Positions 17,621-26,769 are shown, numbered from the stretch's first letter. The stretch: 64,000 bases of DNA from Caproicibacter sp047833665 (GCA_047833665.1 CP181261.1:2542001-2606000), one strand, 5' to 3'. A program made the numbers and translations. Notes: generated by a model from the letters alone, not told the origin.

Positions 17621-18193
17621 CTACTTTACTCCCTGCACAGCATAAAAATACTCATTTATATCAACAGCAGCAACATCCTTAAATCCATTATCTTTAATCA
17701 CTCTCTCCACACATGCTTTATCCAACCTGTGTTCTAAAGGAGGACCCCAATCACTCTCCGTTTTTTGCCATTCTATAACTGCAATTCTTTCGCCTTCAGC
17801 CATTATCCGCTTAACCTCGTTTAAGAACTTATGAATATTTTCAACTTCATGCAGCACTGTGCATATAAAAGCATAAGTCACAGCACCATCATCAACTTTC
17901 AGGTCATTTTCTTCGGTAACAATTGTTTTTATATTCGTAATATTATTTTCTTCCGCTTTCTTCTCAACTTCCTGAATCATTTCAAACGATATATCCATAG
18001 CAAATACTTTACCAGTCTCGCCAACCACCTCCGATGCAGGGATAGTAAAATACCCAATACCGCAGCCGATATCCGCCATTATATCTCCAGGCTGTAATCC
18101 TAAGTTTTTAAGAGTTTTGTATGGAGGGAGAAGTTCTCTTCTTTTTTCGTTATCAAGTTTGTGCTTATTATTAGCATTAAACTTATGTGTCAT
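17621..18193 (-). CDS. Class I SAM-dependent methyltransferase (UbiE-like fold)
   Basis: This 190-residue protein has the glycine-rich SAM-binding motif I, IMADIGCGIGYFTIP (about residues 39-53), then an acidic motif II (VFAMDIS) and FICTVLHEVEN. This is the methyltransferase-11/UbiE layout. The substrate is unknown. AGGAGGTTATAC is an excellent ribosome-binding site before ATG 18193. It is the first gene of a short operon with the NUDIX gene. Together they look like small-molecule modification cargo. Confidence 0.85.
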   Translation of the reverse strand: MTHKFNANNKHKLDNEKRRELLPPYKTLKNLGLQPGDIMADIGCGIGYFTIPASEVVGETGKVFAMDISFEMIQEVEKKAEENNITNIKTIVTEENDLKVDDGAVTYAFICTVLHEVENIHKFLNEVKRIMAEGERIAVIEWQKTESDWGPPLEHRLDKACVERVIKDNGFKDVAAVDINEYFYAVQGVK

Positions 18194-18356
18194 TTTTGTA
18201 TAACCTCCTGTGATTCAACGTCTATTTTACCATATCATTTTTCTTCAATCTATATATACCAATTCTAAACAGAATTATTTAATAACCTAATATGGTATGT
18301 GCTTTACATGTTATGTGTACATTTGCTGGGCTACTGACAAAAAGAATATGGTTGAA

Positions 18357-18391
18357 TTCAAAAAAGGGACGTAAATGTCCCTTTTTTCTGT
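18357..18391. terminator. Symmetrical intrinsic terminator
   Basis: AAAAAAGGGAC and GTCCCTTTTTT pair with a short loop. It stands in the 386-bp gap 18194-18579 between two minus-strand genes and ends the transcript of the Rpn-type gene. The rest of the gap is AT-rich with a TTTAGG-type low-complexity tract at 18535-18600. Confidence 0.8.
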
Positions 18392-18579
18392 GCTATTATT
18401 TTAAGTCTTCATTATAATTACCTGATTTTCATGATAAATTATATTGATTTTATTTTTGTCGTTTGAAAATATCTTTAACCCCTTGAAACATAACCCTTTA
18501 TTCTACTTTCACTAATTACATATATATTATAGGGGTTTAGGAAATAGGAGGTTTAAGGACAATAAGAATAAGGGAAGAT

Positions 18580-19465
18580 TTATTCCTTTATTCTATCTCT
18601 ACTAAACACCATTTTCTCAAGTTCGTCTATGGTATTGATACCTGAAACCTTCCTAAGCCACTCCATTAAAATATTCTCATTTTGTTGATTTGTAATAGCA
18701 AAGTATAGATTGTCAGGTAAGGAATTAAATTTATGTAAAAGGATTATTAACAATGAGTTCTGCATACCCTCCTTAATTCCTTCATCCTTAATCCTTAATC
18801 CTTACCCCTACCTCTGTATCCATGAGACATTCCTCCACAACATCAACCACATTATTTCCAATAAATCTTGATGCAATTTCGGTTATTACTGTCATGTAAG
18901 CCAGTCGTTCTTCTTCATCTTTTATAGTCTCTATTAAAAACATAACTTTTCTAAGTGCTTCACTGAAGGATATCGAATGCTTCATAAATGGAAGAAATGA
19001 CAGATTCAGTCTATCTCTCTCATCAAATAGGCTGCCAGAACTAATTTTTTTACTTAGTTCTTCATATACTTTTTCCCCATCAATCTTGAACAAATCCACT
19101 ACCTGAACTTCATAACGTACTGAGCCAAAACACTTGCCTTTTTTGCCATTCTGAGCGCTTCCATAATTCAAAATAACTGTTCTCACCTGCATTCCATATT
19201 TTAAAACTATACTCATATCATAAATTAACATGCTATGGAAATCAGGCTGTATTTCATTATTCATAATTTCAATATGAAGAATCGAATCATCTCCCAGTAA
19301 AAACATTAGAAGTGTCTTTTTATAATTCTCTATCTGTTCCACTTCCACTATTTCCTTTATCCTTGGCAACCTTAATCCAATTCCCTTAAAGGACAACTCT
19401 TGGAATATCCTATTAAATCTTTTTTCAGTAAAACCTTCTCCCCGAAAGACTACTCCCATATCCAT
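18580..19465 (-). pseudogene. Rpn-family PD-(D/E)XK nuclease/putative transposase, frameshifted at a heptamer repeat
   Basis: From ATG 19465 (or 19459) the first frame gives the nuclease-like domain with the HIEIMN strand and the helical middle. It stops at 18788 just after GVRIKD. The missing tail (EGIKEGMQNSLLIILLHKF to the end at 18580) is found in another frame. The junction contains the heptamer AGGATTA in two perfect copies plus AGGATGA. Removing one 7-nt copy restores a continuous protein of about 295 residues reading VRIKDEGIKEG. The gene is thus off by one repeat unit. It is preceded by a terminator-bearing leader. Confidence 0.75.
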
Positions 19466-19508
19466 CACCTCTAACCTTGATTTTATTGCCTCAAATTTTC
19501 TTTTCAAA

Positions 19509-19572
19509 AATAAAAAGCACATTCTCCTTAACTACTGCCAGCATAAACTGGCTGTATAAAGAGAATGTGCTC
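19509..19572 (-). promoter_or_regulatory. Leader attenuator-like hairpin before the Rpn-type gene (proximal copy)
   Basis: Minus strand: GAGCACATTCTC pairs with GGAGAATGTGCTT. Inside is ATACA, then GCCAG-TTTAT-GCTGGC, then AGTAGTTAA. The stem is followed by TTTTTATTTTT. It ends about 45 nt before the likely start codon. The layout and inner hairpin match the element at 21352-21412. Confidence 0.7.
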
Positions 19573-19687
19573 TCCGTCTGTGTCACTAACGGTATTGTAG
19601 CGCAAATAGATAAAGAAAACAATCTATTCTATATATTATTGTAGTCTGCCAAATTTACCTTAGACCAATATCATTTCACCCTACAAA

Positions 19688-19751
19688 AATAAAAAGCACA
19701 TTCTCCTTAACTACTGCCAGCATAAACTGGCTGTATAAAGAGAATGTGCTC
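19688..19751 (-). promoter_or_regulatory. Leader attenuator-like hairpin (distal duplicated copy)
   Basis: This is a second, sequence-identical copy of the terminator-like leader hairpin, carried by the 179-bp duplication. A transcript started at the distal promoter would have to pass both hairpins to reach the gene. Confidence 0.7.
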
Positions 19752-19943
19752 TCCGTCTGTGTCACTAACGGTATTGTAGCGCAAATAGATAAAGAAAACA
19801 ATCTATTCTATATATTATTGTAGTCTGCCAAATTTACCTTAGACCAATATCATTTCACCCTACAAAAACTTTTACCTCTTCTAATTTGACTTTCCATCTA
19901 TCTGTGGCTATAATGCTTCAAATTTTGTGAAGGAGTGGTTCAA

Positions 19944-20243
19944 ATGATAAACTTAGAAGTTTTCAGGCTGGAACTGAATTACCTGCAACAGGTTGTGGGG
20001 AAGGAATTAGGGAATAAGGATGCAAGGAAGTTAAGTGAAGCAATCACTGGATTAGTCACTTGTTTCCTTAACCCTGCTACCTATTATTCCTTATCCCTTT
20101 CTTACATTCAAATAGTAGAACAGTATCTATGTCAAGTTCAGCAAAAAACAGAGCCTTATGAATATAAACTAATGCTTAACAACATCCCTACAATAATAAC
20201 TTTTATAGAAAAAGTAAAAACTGAAGTGCCAAAATGCTGCTAA
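19944..20243 (+). CDS. Uncharacterised 99-residue protein
   Basis: The ATG at 19944 is chosen because AAGGAG lies 7 nt upstream. An in-frame GTG at 19935 overlaps that site. The 99-residue product is helical and soluble (INLEVFRLELNYLQQVVGKE at the start) with one CC at the very end, and has no motif I recognise. It is a single plus-strand gene facing convergent minus-strand genes, with a terminator right behind it. Part of its coding text (GGAATTAGGGAATAAGG) belongs to the low-complexity tract type scattered through the island. Confidence 0.6.
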   Translation: MINLEVFRLELNYLQQVVGKELGNKDARKLSEAITGLVTCFLNPATYYSLSLSYIQIVEQYLCQVQQKTEPYEYKLMLNNIPTIITFIEKVKTEVPKCC

Positions 20244-20249
20244 ATAATC

Positions 20250-20288
20250 AAGGCTTTGAGAATAGGCAACCTTACCCCTCAAAGCCTT
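20250..20288. terminator. Intrinsic terminator between convergent genes
   Basis: AAGGCTTTGAG (20250-20260) pairs with CTCAAAGCCTT (20278-20288). It separates the plus-strand 99-residue gene from the minus-strand 88-residue gene. The loop contains a CCTTACCCC tract. Confidence 0.75.
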
Positions 20289-20299
20289 ATTCCTTAATC

Positions 20300-20566
20300 C
20301 TATAAACCTTGTCCCTTTTTTACAAATTCGAATAAATCAGCGTTATCCATCCTTCTAAAAGCAATAGCCTTTTCAATATTAGTTAAAACCACCTGACTGT
20401 CCTTAATTTCACCAATCAAAGTATATCTGAAGTCATCATTGTATGCAGTGATAAAAACCTCTGTTCCTTTATTCACTTTCATAGACTGCAACTGTTTCAT
20501 GATGCAATCCCTATTTAATTTGTATTTTACTACCAGTTCATCACATTTAATTATTACCTTATTCAT
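20300..20566 (-). CDS. Uncharacterised 88-residue protein
   Basis: This short soluble protein is beta-rich (NKVIIKCDELVVKYKLN; TEVFITAYNDDFRYTLIGEI) with a charged helical end. GGAGATTGAC lies before ATG 20566. It follows the DUF1444-like gene by 27 nt on the same strand, so the two are likely co-transcribed under the same leader hairpin. No family is recognised, and no catalytic motif is visible. Confidence 0.6.
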   Translation of the reverse strand: MNKVIIKCDELVVKYKLNRDCIMKQLQSMKVNKGTEVFITAYNDDFRYTLIGEIKDSQVVLTNIEKAIAFRRMDNADLFEFVKKGQGL

Positions 20567-20593
20567 GTTGTCAATCTCCTTTTCCCTATAATA

Positions 20594-21331
20594 TCAATAT
20601 CCTTCATCTACAATATCAAATATCCCATTTTTACACCTATAAACCTTGCCTGAGACCTTGCTCGGGTCTTTATCTATCATAATCAGTGATTCTATAATTT
20701 TTATATATTCAGGACGGTATCTGGCCACAATTAATGTAGTTGAAGAAGGAATTGCGAAAAGATAATCCTTCCCTATTTTTTTGTGTATTTGATTCTGTAG
20801 TGCGGTACTTAACAACAATGTCGAGTTATAGTCTGTAGAATACTTCGGACAAAATATATCAAGTGTCTTATCCAACTTTACTAATGGATTGGCCATCTTA
20901 TTCAAGTTTTCCCATGCTGCCATTTTCATTTTGTAAAAGTCCACATCATCAGTTTGCAAAATAAACCTAAAAGTTTCCCCCATGTCTGAAACATAAAGTA
21001 TGTCTATATCTGTAAAAGCCTGTTCCCTGTAAAATTGAATATCATTTTCCCCTTTCCCAAAATCCCTGCTTTTAAGGAATGGATACACACTCTTGTAATC
21101 AATCTTAAACTTATATTGATTTAGAATATCATTAATAATGCCAACATATAATTTTAAAGTTTTCTTATAATCCTTAACTTCCTGATATTCCCTATACATA
21201 GAACTAATAGGTATAGACATACTCGCAGGACCAGACTTTACTAGCATATAATTGCCGTCTAAACTAACCTCTGAAAAATACTTATTTAAATCCAAAATTA
21301 TTTTATTGATAAAGTCATTAATAGTAAGCAT
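20594..21331 (-). CDS. DUF1444-like protein, 245 residues
   Basis: The N-terminal half resembles the DUF1444 (YtpQ-like) family: a short lead helix, a beta segment (NYMLVKSGPASMSIPISSMY) and the sequence DYKKTLKLYVGIINDI. The C-terminal half ends in beta strands (GKVYRCKNGIFDIVDEGY). The family has no established biochemical role. AGGAGGAAG precedes ATG 21331. Only ~20 nt upstream of that sits the end of a strong terminator-like leader hairpin, so expression probably depends on read-through. Confidence 0.6.
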   Translation of the reverse strand: MLTINDFINKIILDLNKYFSEVSLDGNYMLVKSGPASMSIPISSMYREYQEVKDYKKTLKLYVGIINDILNQYKFKIDYKSVYPFLKSRDFGKGENDIQFYREQAFTDIDILYVSDMGETFRFILQTDDVDFYKMKMAAWENLNKMANPLVKLDKTLDIFCPKYSTDYNSTLLLSTALQNQIHKKIGKDYLFAIPSSTTLIVARYRPEYIKIIESLIMIDKDPSKVSGKVYRCKNGIFDIVDEGY

Positions 21332-21351
21332 TTTCTTCCTCCTAAATAATA

Positions 21352-21412
21352 ATAAAAAAGCATACCCTCTTTACTTATTCCAGCATCTGCTGGCTGTGTA
21401 AGAGAGTATGCT
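21352..21412 (-). promoter_or_regulatory. Leader attenuator-like hairpin before the DUF1444-like gene
   Basis: Minus strand: GCATACTCTCTT pairs with AAGAGGGTATGC. Inside is ACACA, GCCAGCAGATGCTGG, then AATAAGTA. The stem is followed by TTTTTTATTATTATTT and then the gene's AGGAGG. A promoter with TTGACA at 21476-21471 lies upstream. It shares inner-hairpin sequence and layout with the leader hairpins at 19509-19572 and 19688-19751. Confidence 0.75.
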
Positions 21413-21562
21413 CTCAATCTGTATACTTATATTTTACGTCACATCGTTAGTAAGTACAATATTTATTTAATGTCAATTTTACACACTAAAAACCCAGGTA
21501 AATGTAGATGTAATTTTCCTTGAATTTGTTAATTTTATTTTACTCTATTCCTTATATTGCAT

Positions 21563-24553
21563 CTATGAAGCCACATTTTTTAACTTTGCATAAGTCTCAA
21601 CAAGCATATACTCCATAAGAGCATTCTTAAATTGCTCATCATCTAAAACACGGGTAAAAAATGCTTGGTTCTGGTCCATTCTGTCTATTACTTTATTAAT
21701 AAATACTTTCTCAAAAGCAAGTCTAAAGTCATCAATAGTATTTGTCTTAGCCTTTTGTACCAAGTCCTCATCGGAAGCAAAATCTTCTTTTATCTGCTCT
21801 ACTGATAACTGGTCTGCTTTTGTAAAATCTGTTCCAAACCGTTTATTAAGACGCTCAATAATACTGGACAGATATTCTTCCTGCTCTTCCTTTACCCCGG
21901 TTCCCGCAAATTTTACAGGTGTTACTGGTACATTCTCATCATCCGATGATAATGATATGCTACCTTCAAATGTCTTTTTGGTAGTATAATACTCCAAAGC
22001 AATTTCATCAGCAAGGTGTACATTAGAACCTTTTTTCTTTGGCAATTTTTTAAGCAGATATGTTAAATATACATATAACTTATGAAGTTCAACATCTTCA
22101 AAAGGTGTTATTTGAAGGATGAATGAATAAAGTCTTATATATTTTGTCGCTTGGCTACTGAAATCTTGCTTTCGCTGTTCCTCTAGTTTCTTAAACCTCT
22201 CTACGGTTATATCTATCAAGTGATTCAACATTGCCCTATCTTTGGAAGTCTTTTTATCCTTGGGCTTAAAATAAACATAAGCAAACTTATCCAATTCCTC
22301 TTTGAGATATACACCATAAGAATGTAGTTGAGTTTCAATATCATAAAGCAGGTTAGGCTCTGTCACTTCTTCGACAATGGTTGCCTGATAATATGGTTTA
22401 AACGCTTCTTGAATATCCTCTGCCTTATTTACAAAATCAAGAACAAATGTATCTGCTTTTCCCGCACAGGTCCTATTAAGCCTTGATAATGTCTGTACTG
22501 CCTTGACTCCTGACAACTTTTTATCCACATACATAGTATGTAAAAGGGGCTGGTCAAATCCTGTTTGATACTTCTCTGCAACTAAAAGCACCTGATATTC
22601 ATCAGTAGCAAATCGTTCTGGAAGTTCTGATTCCTTAAATCCGTTCATATCGCTTTCTTTATAATCTACATCGCCATCTTTTACTGTTCCCGAAAAGGCT
22701 ACCAGGGTTTTCATATCTCTGTAGCCTTTCTTTTTGATATATTCATCAAAGGCATGCTTATATCGTACAGCATGGAGCCTGGAACTAGTTACAACCATCG
22801 CTTTGGCTCTTCCGCCTATTTTATGCCTGGTTACGCTCCTGAAATGCTCCACCATAATTTCAGTCTTTTGAGCAATATTGTGTGGATGGAGGCTTACATA
22901 TCGTGTTAATGCTTTAGTTGCTTTTGCCCTGTCAAAAGTGGGGTCATCTTCAATTCTCTTTGCCAGTTTAAAGTAGGTTTCATATGTAACATAGTTTTGA
23001 AGCACATCTAAAATAAAGCCTTCTTCAATTGCCTGCCTCATAGAGTATAGATGAAATGGATGGGGCAGTCCGTCAGGCCCTATTGTTCCAAACATTTCAA
23101 GTGTTTTTGCTTTAGGTGTAGCCGTAAAAGCAAAGAAACTGATATTAGGCTGTTTTCCCCTTTTCTTTATTGTCTTTAAAATTTCCTCCTCAGGGTCGTA
23201 TTCTTTGCCCTCTAACTCTTCATCCAGTTTTGCCGCTTCTTCAAGGGTACTTGCCGACAGCACTTCCCTTAAAGAAGCCATGTTTTCTCCTGCACTGCTA
23301 GAATGGGCTTCGTCTATAATGACAGCATATTTACGGCTTTGTAACTCTCCTACCTTTTCGATAATAAATGGAAACTTTTGTAGAGTGGAAATAATTATTC
23401 TCGTTCCGCTTTTTAAGGCATCAGCCAATTGGTTGGAATCTTTATCTATTTTTTGAACAACTCCATGTTTATGTTCCAACTGGTAAATGCTGTCCTGCAA
23501 CTGCCTGTCCAAAACCCGCCTGTCTGTAATAACAATCACTGAATCAAATACAGGAGTATCGTTATCATCATGAAGATTGGCAAGCCTGTGGGCAAGCCAT
23601 GATATGGAGTAGGTTTTTCCTGACCCTGCACTGTGCTGCACAAGATAGTTTGTTCCTACTCCCTTCTTTTTTGCATCGGCTTCCAGTTTCCTTACTGCGT
23701 CCAATTGGTGGTATCTTGGGAATATGACGGTTTCCGAGGTATAAGTATTACCGTCTATGTCTTTCTTTTCTTGAGTCTCTATAAATACAAATCTTTTTAG
23801 TATGTCCATCAGGCTATCTTTTTGAAGTATCTCTTCCCAAAGATAATCCGTTTTTAAGCCATCAGGATTGTCTGGATTCCCTTTTCCTCCATCACAGCCT
23901 TTATTAAATGGAAGGAATGAAGTCTTATCTCCTGAAAGCCTTGTAGTCATATAGGCTTCTTGAGTATCTACTGCAAAGAATACAATGGCTCTTTTCTTAA
24001 ACTGGAACAATAGTTCATTAGGGCTTCTATCTTTCTTATACTGCATTATTGCATCTTCATAGGTTTGACCAGTAAAAGCATTTTTAAGTTCCAGTACAAC
24101 AACTGGAAGTCCGTTAACACAGATGAGCATGTCAATGCTGTTTTCGTTTTTGGTGCTGTAGTGCACCTGCCTTGTGACGGATATCCGATTCTTCTCATAG
24201 AGTTTTACTATCTCATCATTTAATTTGCTGGCAGGCTGAAAATAGGCAAGGTCCAAGTACACGCCATAATCTTTAATTCCATGCCTTAATACATCAATCA
24301 TGCCACGGTTGTTAAGTTCAGTATTGAGTCGTTTTAGTATTTTAAACTTATACTGGTCTTTATGAATTTGCCTTAACTTGTCCATCTTTTTCGGCTGAGT
24401 ATCTTCTAAGAATTCAAATAGGAGTTTGGTATCCAAGGCATATTCTTTGTTGTAATCATCAGGACTGCCCTTTACATATCCGTTTCTTAAAAGATGCTCC
24501 TCAATATATTCTTCAAAGCCCTTTTCTAAAAGTTCTTCAGGAGTTTTAGCCAT
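21563..24553 (-). CDS. hsdR: Type I restriction enzyme R subunit (HsdR)
   Basis: HsdR is the ATP-driven translocase and endonuclease of type I restriction systems. This 996-residue protein has an N-terminal nuclease domain with the PD-(D/E)XK residues in MLICVNGLPVVVLELKNA. Helicase motifs follow: HSAGSGKTYS (Walker A), VIIDEAHSS (DEAH-type box), FTATPK (motif III), GFDQPLLHTMY and LSRLNRTC (motifs V-VI). A helical C-terminus binds HsdM/HsdS. It is last in the operon hsdM-hsdS-(extra gene)-hsdR and appears intact. Confidence 0.95.
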   Translation of the reverse strand: MAKTPEELLEKGFEEYIEEHLLRNGYVKGSPDDYNKEYALDTKLLFEFLEDTQPKKMDKLRQIHKDQYKFKILKRLNTELNNRGMIDVLRHGIKDYGVYLDLAYFQPASKLNDEIVKLYEKNRISVTRQVHYSTKNENSIDMLICVNGLPVVVLELKNAFTGQTYEDAIMQYKKDRSPNELLFQFKKRAIVFFAVDTQEAYMTTRLSGDKTSFLPFNKGCDGGKGNPDNPDGLKTDYLWEEILQKDSLMDILKRFVFIETQEKKDIDGNTYTSETVIFPRYHQLDAVRKLEADAKKKGVGTNYLVQHSAGSGKTYSISWLAHRLANLHDDNDTPVFDSVIVITDRRVLDRQLQDSIYQLEHKHGVVQKIDKDSNQLADALKSGTRIIISTLQKFPFIIEKVGELQSRKYAVIIDEAHSSSAGENMASLREVLSASTLEEAAKLDEELEGKEYDPEEEILKTIKKRGKQPNISFFAFTATPKAKTLEMFGTIGPDGLPHPFHLYSMRQAIEEGFILDVLQNYVTYETYFKLAKRIEDDPTFDRAKATKALTRYVSLHPHNIAQKTEIMVEHFRSVTRHKIGGRAKAMVVTSSRLHAVRYKHAFDEYIKKKGYRDMKTLVAFSGTVKDGDVDYKESDMNGFKESELPERFATDEYQVLLVAEKYQTGFDQPLLHTMYVDKKLSGVKAVQTLSRLNRTCAGKADTFVLDFVNKAEDIQEAFKPYYQATIVEEVTEPNLLYDIETQLHSYGVYLKEELDKFAYVYFKPKDKKTSKDRAMLNHLIDITVERFKKLEEQRKQDFSSQATKYIRLYSFILQITPFEDVELHKLYVYLTYLLKKLPKKKGSNVHLADEIALEYYTTKKTFEGSISLSSDDENVPVTPVKFAGTGVKEEQEEYLSSIIERLNKRFGTDFTKADQLSVEQIKEDFASDEDLVQKAKTNTIDDFRLAFEKVFINKVIDRMDQNQAFFTRVLDDEQFKNALMEYMLVETYAKLKNVAS

Positions 24554-24567
24554 TTATATCCCCCCAA

Positions 24568-25476
24568 CTAATTTTCATCATAACTTTTTGTTATAAGTTC
24601 TTTTGCCTTTTCGAAATCATCTTTACTGTTTATCCTGACCTCTAAGTTTCCTGTGCCGTAATGACCGATATTGCTCACATCTCTTGTAAAACCTTCTTTT
24701 AACTCTACTTCGTTAGGATTTATATTCAAGTATATAAGAATCGATTTGCTTTTCGGATAAATCTCCACACAAGCAAAATTTCGTATTTTTTTAAAAGCAA
24801 TGTAGTATTTCAGAACCTTTTCCTGGATGTCATCTCCGAGGTTTAATATAAAGTCCTTAACTGAATAATACAAATCCTGTAATTCTTTATCTGCCTGCTT
24901 CAGATTCTCTGTCACTGTTTTATATACACTATGTTTATTTGTACCATCATCTGAAACCAATGCAGTTTGCGACACTGTAGTAGCATTTACTAGTTCAAAT
25001 AGAATCAAGTCGTCTTCATATTTTTTATATCTAATAAGTTCTATATTCCTATTAATCTGCTTTACAGCGTATTCATCAAACTTTGTAAAATCCCCTGCTA
25101 TACACAAAAGTCTTGGCATGGACCATTCAATCTTATCAGCAATATCCTTACCTACTTTCTCCATTACAAGCAATTTGAACTCTGCTTTATGGTCCATTAG
25201 CCAGTCAAGATAATACAACCCTTGGTTTATTACATTTTCATTTAATGCTCTCTTGTATTCCAGTATAACTGGGCAATAGTTTTCGTCTATCCCCAAAGAA
25301 TCTATTCTTCCGCCATGATTCTTGCCTGTAGGATACTCAGAAGCCAGAAATTTAATTCCAAAGAATGTTTCCATATTGTTTTCAATTAATGTCTGAATAG
25401 ATTTCTCAATGGCCACTGAAGTACCTACAAGTTCTTTTACTTCATTTTTTATTCTAAAAAGTTTCAAATCGCCCAT
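24568..25476 (-). CDS. Extra PD-(D/E)XK-like (DUF5655-type) protein inside the hsd operon
   Basis: This protein has about 302 residues. The start at 25476 is preferred because GGAGTGATTT lies just upstream. The N-terminal half shows a nuclease-like core: GGRIDSLGIDENYCPVILEY followed by KRA, i.e. Asp and Glu-x-Lys in the PD-(D/E)XK order, as in NucS/RecB-like and DUF5655 proteins. The C-terminal half has the DUF5655-like pattern (DLYYSVKDFILNLGDDI ... YIAFKK). It sits between hsdS (6 nt) and hsdR (15 nt), so it is made with the complex. Its role in restriction is unknown. Confidence 0.7.
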   Translation of the reverse strand: MGDLKLFRIKNEVKELVGTSVAIEKSIQTLIENNMETFFGIKFLASEYPTGKNHGGRIDSLGIDENYCPVILEYKRALNENVINQGLYYLDWLMDHKAEFKLLVMEKVGKDIADKIEWSMPRLLCIAGDFTKFDEYAVKQINRNIELIRYKKYEDDLILFELVNATTVSQTALVSDDGTNKHSVYKTVTENLKQADKELQDLYYSVKDFILNLGDDIQEKVLKYYIAFKKIRNFACVEIYPKSKSILIYLNINPNEVELKEGFTRDVSNIGHYGTGNLEVRINSKDDFEKAKELITKSYDEN

Positions 25477-25491
25477 ATAAATCACTCCATA

Positions 25492-26769
25492 TTAATTGCT
25501 AACAACGTAGTCCCTTACATCGATTTTTCCTGTTACTGCTTCTGATATAAGGGATTGGCGGTATTCTTTTAGTTTTTGGATTTGTGCTTGTATATCATTT
25601 ACCAATTGGTTAATCTGCGTAGTGCAATTATCAAGATATTCTACAATATACATTTGCTCATCTCTATCTGGTAATGCACATTCTAAATCGCCAATGTCAG
25701 AGGCATTAACTGCAGGATAACTAACCCCCACTGACCTACGAACAATCTCATTAACATATTTTTCCGACCTCATTAAATAAAATAAGTATTTCGGAACAAC
25801 CTTTGATATGGGAGTTAAAACTGCAAATCCTGTCGAACATATTAGGTTTGATTGAACATTTTCGATAAAGGCTATTGCTTTCAAATATGTACGAACTGTA
25901 GATACTATGGTATCCCCCTTAGATAAAATTCTCCTTGCTCTACTAGGTGCATCTTTAAAATTCAACCTTTGAATGCCATCAATTTCACCTATTGATGTCA
26001 CACTACTTATGTCAATATAATCTATTTCATAGTCATCATCCGTACTTTCGCTTAATGTTTTATTATTAATTAATGATACATACTTTATCTTGGAAAGAAT
26101 CCAATGCTCTGGTATCTCCCCTATCCACTCAATTCCTGAATCCTTCATCCTAACATTCGGATTAAGCCCTTTAGTAACGGCTTCAGTTATAATTGCTTGC
26201 CGTTTTTCCTGTAGTAATTCAATTAGTTTTTCCTTATCAGCAATCAAATCATCTATTACGGCAGTCTTTTGGTCGAGGAAATTAGCAATGGCTTTTTGTT
26301 CATCACTTGGCGGAAATAATACTCGGATTTTTGCCATTTCATTATTCATAAGTTTCGGATTTATATCCAATCTAACGTATCTTTTTGTTTCAAGAGATAA
26401 TGCATAGGTCAAATAGGATAAATCCAAGTTATTCTCTTTAGACTTCAGGGTTCCACAAACATTTGTACAATTAAATCTTCCAGTTCTTCTAAAAACCGTT
26501 CCCGCATTAGCACCGTCAGTTGTCCATGTTATATAATCTCCTTCAAAATCATACGTATTTATGTATCCTAAAACACCATTATTCTCTGTTTGAGATGAAT
26601 ATACTGGGTACTCTCCTTCATTTTCTGCTATTTCAATCTTACTAATAACTCTTCCTCTTCCTAATGCACATATATGAGAAATTCTCCTAAATTCCCAATG
26701 CTCTGGTATCTCCCCTATCCACTCAATTCCTGAATCCTTGTACCTTTCATACCTCTTATACTTACTCAT
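25492..26769 (-). CDS. hsdS: Type I restriction specificity subunit (HsdS)
   Basis: HsdS sets the DNA target of the methyltransferase and restriction complex. The 425 residues form two target-recognition domains separated by a coiled-coil spacer (QKTAVIDDLIADKEKLIELL), with a second one at the end. Each domain begins with the same motif, KDSGIEWIGEIPEHW (at about residues 10 and 210). At DNA level these are identical over 45 bp. The ATG overlaps the hsdM end by 8 nt. An intact gene implies a bipartite recognition site. Confidence 0.93.
   Translation of the reverse strand: MSKYKRYERYKDSGIEWIGEIPEHWEFRRISHICALGRGRVISKIEIAENEGEYPVYSSQTENNGVLGYINTYDFEGDYITWTTDGANAGTVFRRTGRFNCTNVCGTLKSKENNLDLSYLTYALSLETKRYVRLDINPKLMNNEMAKIRVLFPPSDEQKAIANFLDQKTAVIDDLIADKEKLIELLQEKRQAIITEAVTKGLNPNVRMKDSGIEWIGEIPEHWILSKIKYVSLINNKTLSESTDDDYEIDYIDISSVTSIGEIDGIQRLNFKDAPSRARRILSKGDTIVSTVRTYLKAIAFIENVQSNLICSTGFAVLTPISKVVPKYLFYLMRSEKYVNEIVRRSVGVSYPAVNASDIGDLECALPDRDEQMYIVEYLDNCTTQINQLVNDIQAQIQKLKEYRQSLISEAVTGKIDVRDYVVSN
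26101..26145. repeat. 45-bp direct repeat within hsdS (copy 1; copy 2 at 26695-26739)
   Basis: The 45 bp that encode the conserved GIEWIGEIPEHW region of each recognition domain are identical at 26101-26145 and 26695-26739. Homologous recombination between them, or with another hsdS, could swap or delete a recognition domain. Confidence 0.95.

Larger units (their letters stand above)
19505..19862. repeat. 179-bp tandem duplication of a promoter plus leader
   Basis: Copies 19505-19683 and 19684-19862 appear identical. Each carries, on the minus strand, a promoter-like TTGGCA ... TAGAAT and a leader hairpin ending in a U-run. The duplication places two promoter-terminator units in series before the Rpn-type gene. 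Confidence 0.93.
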
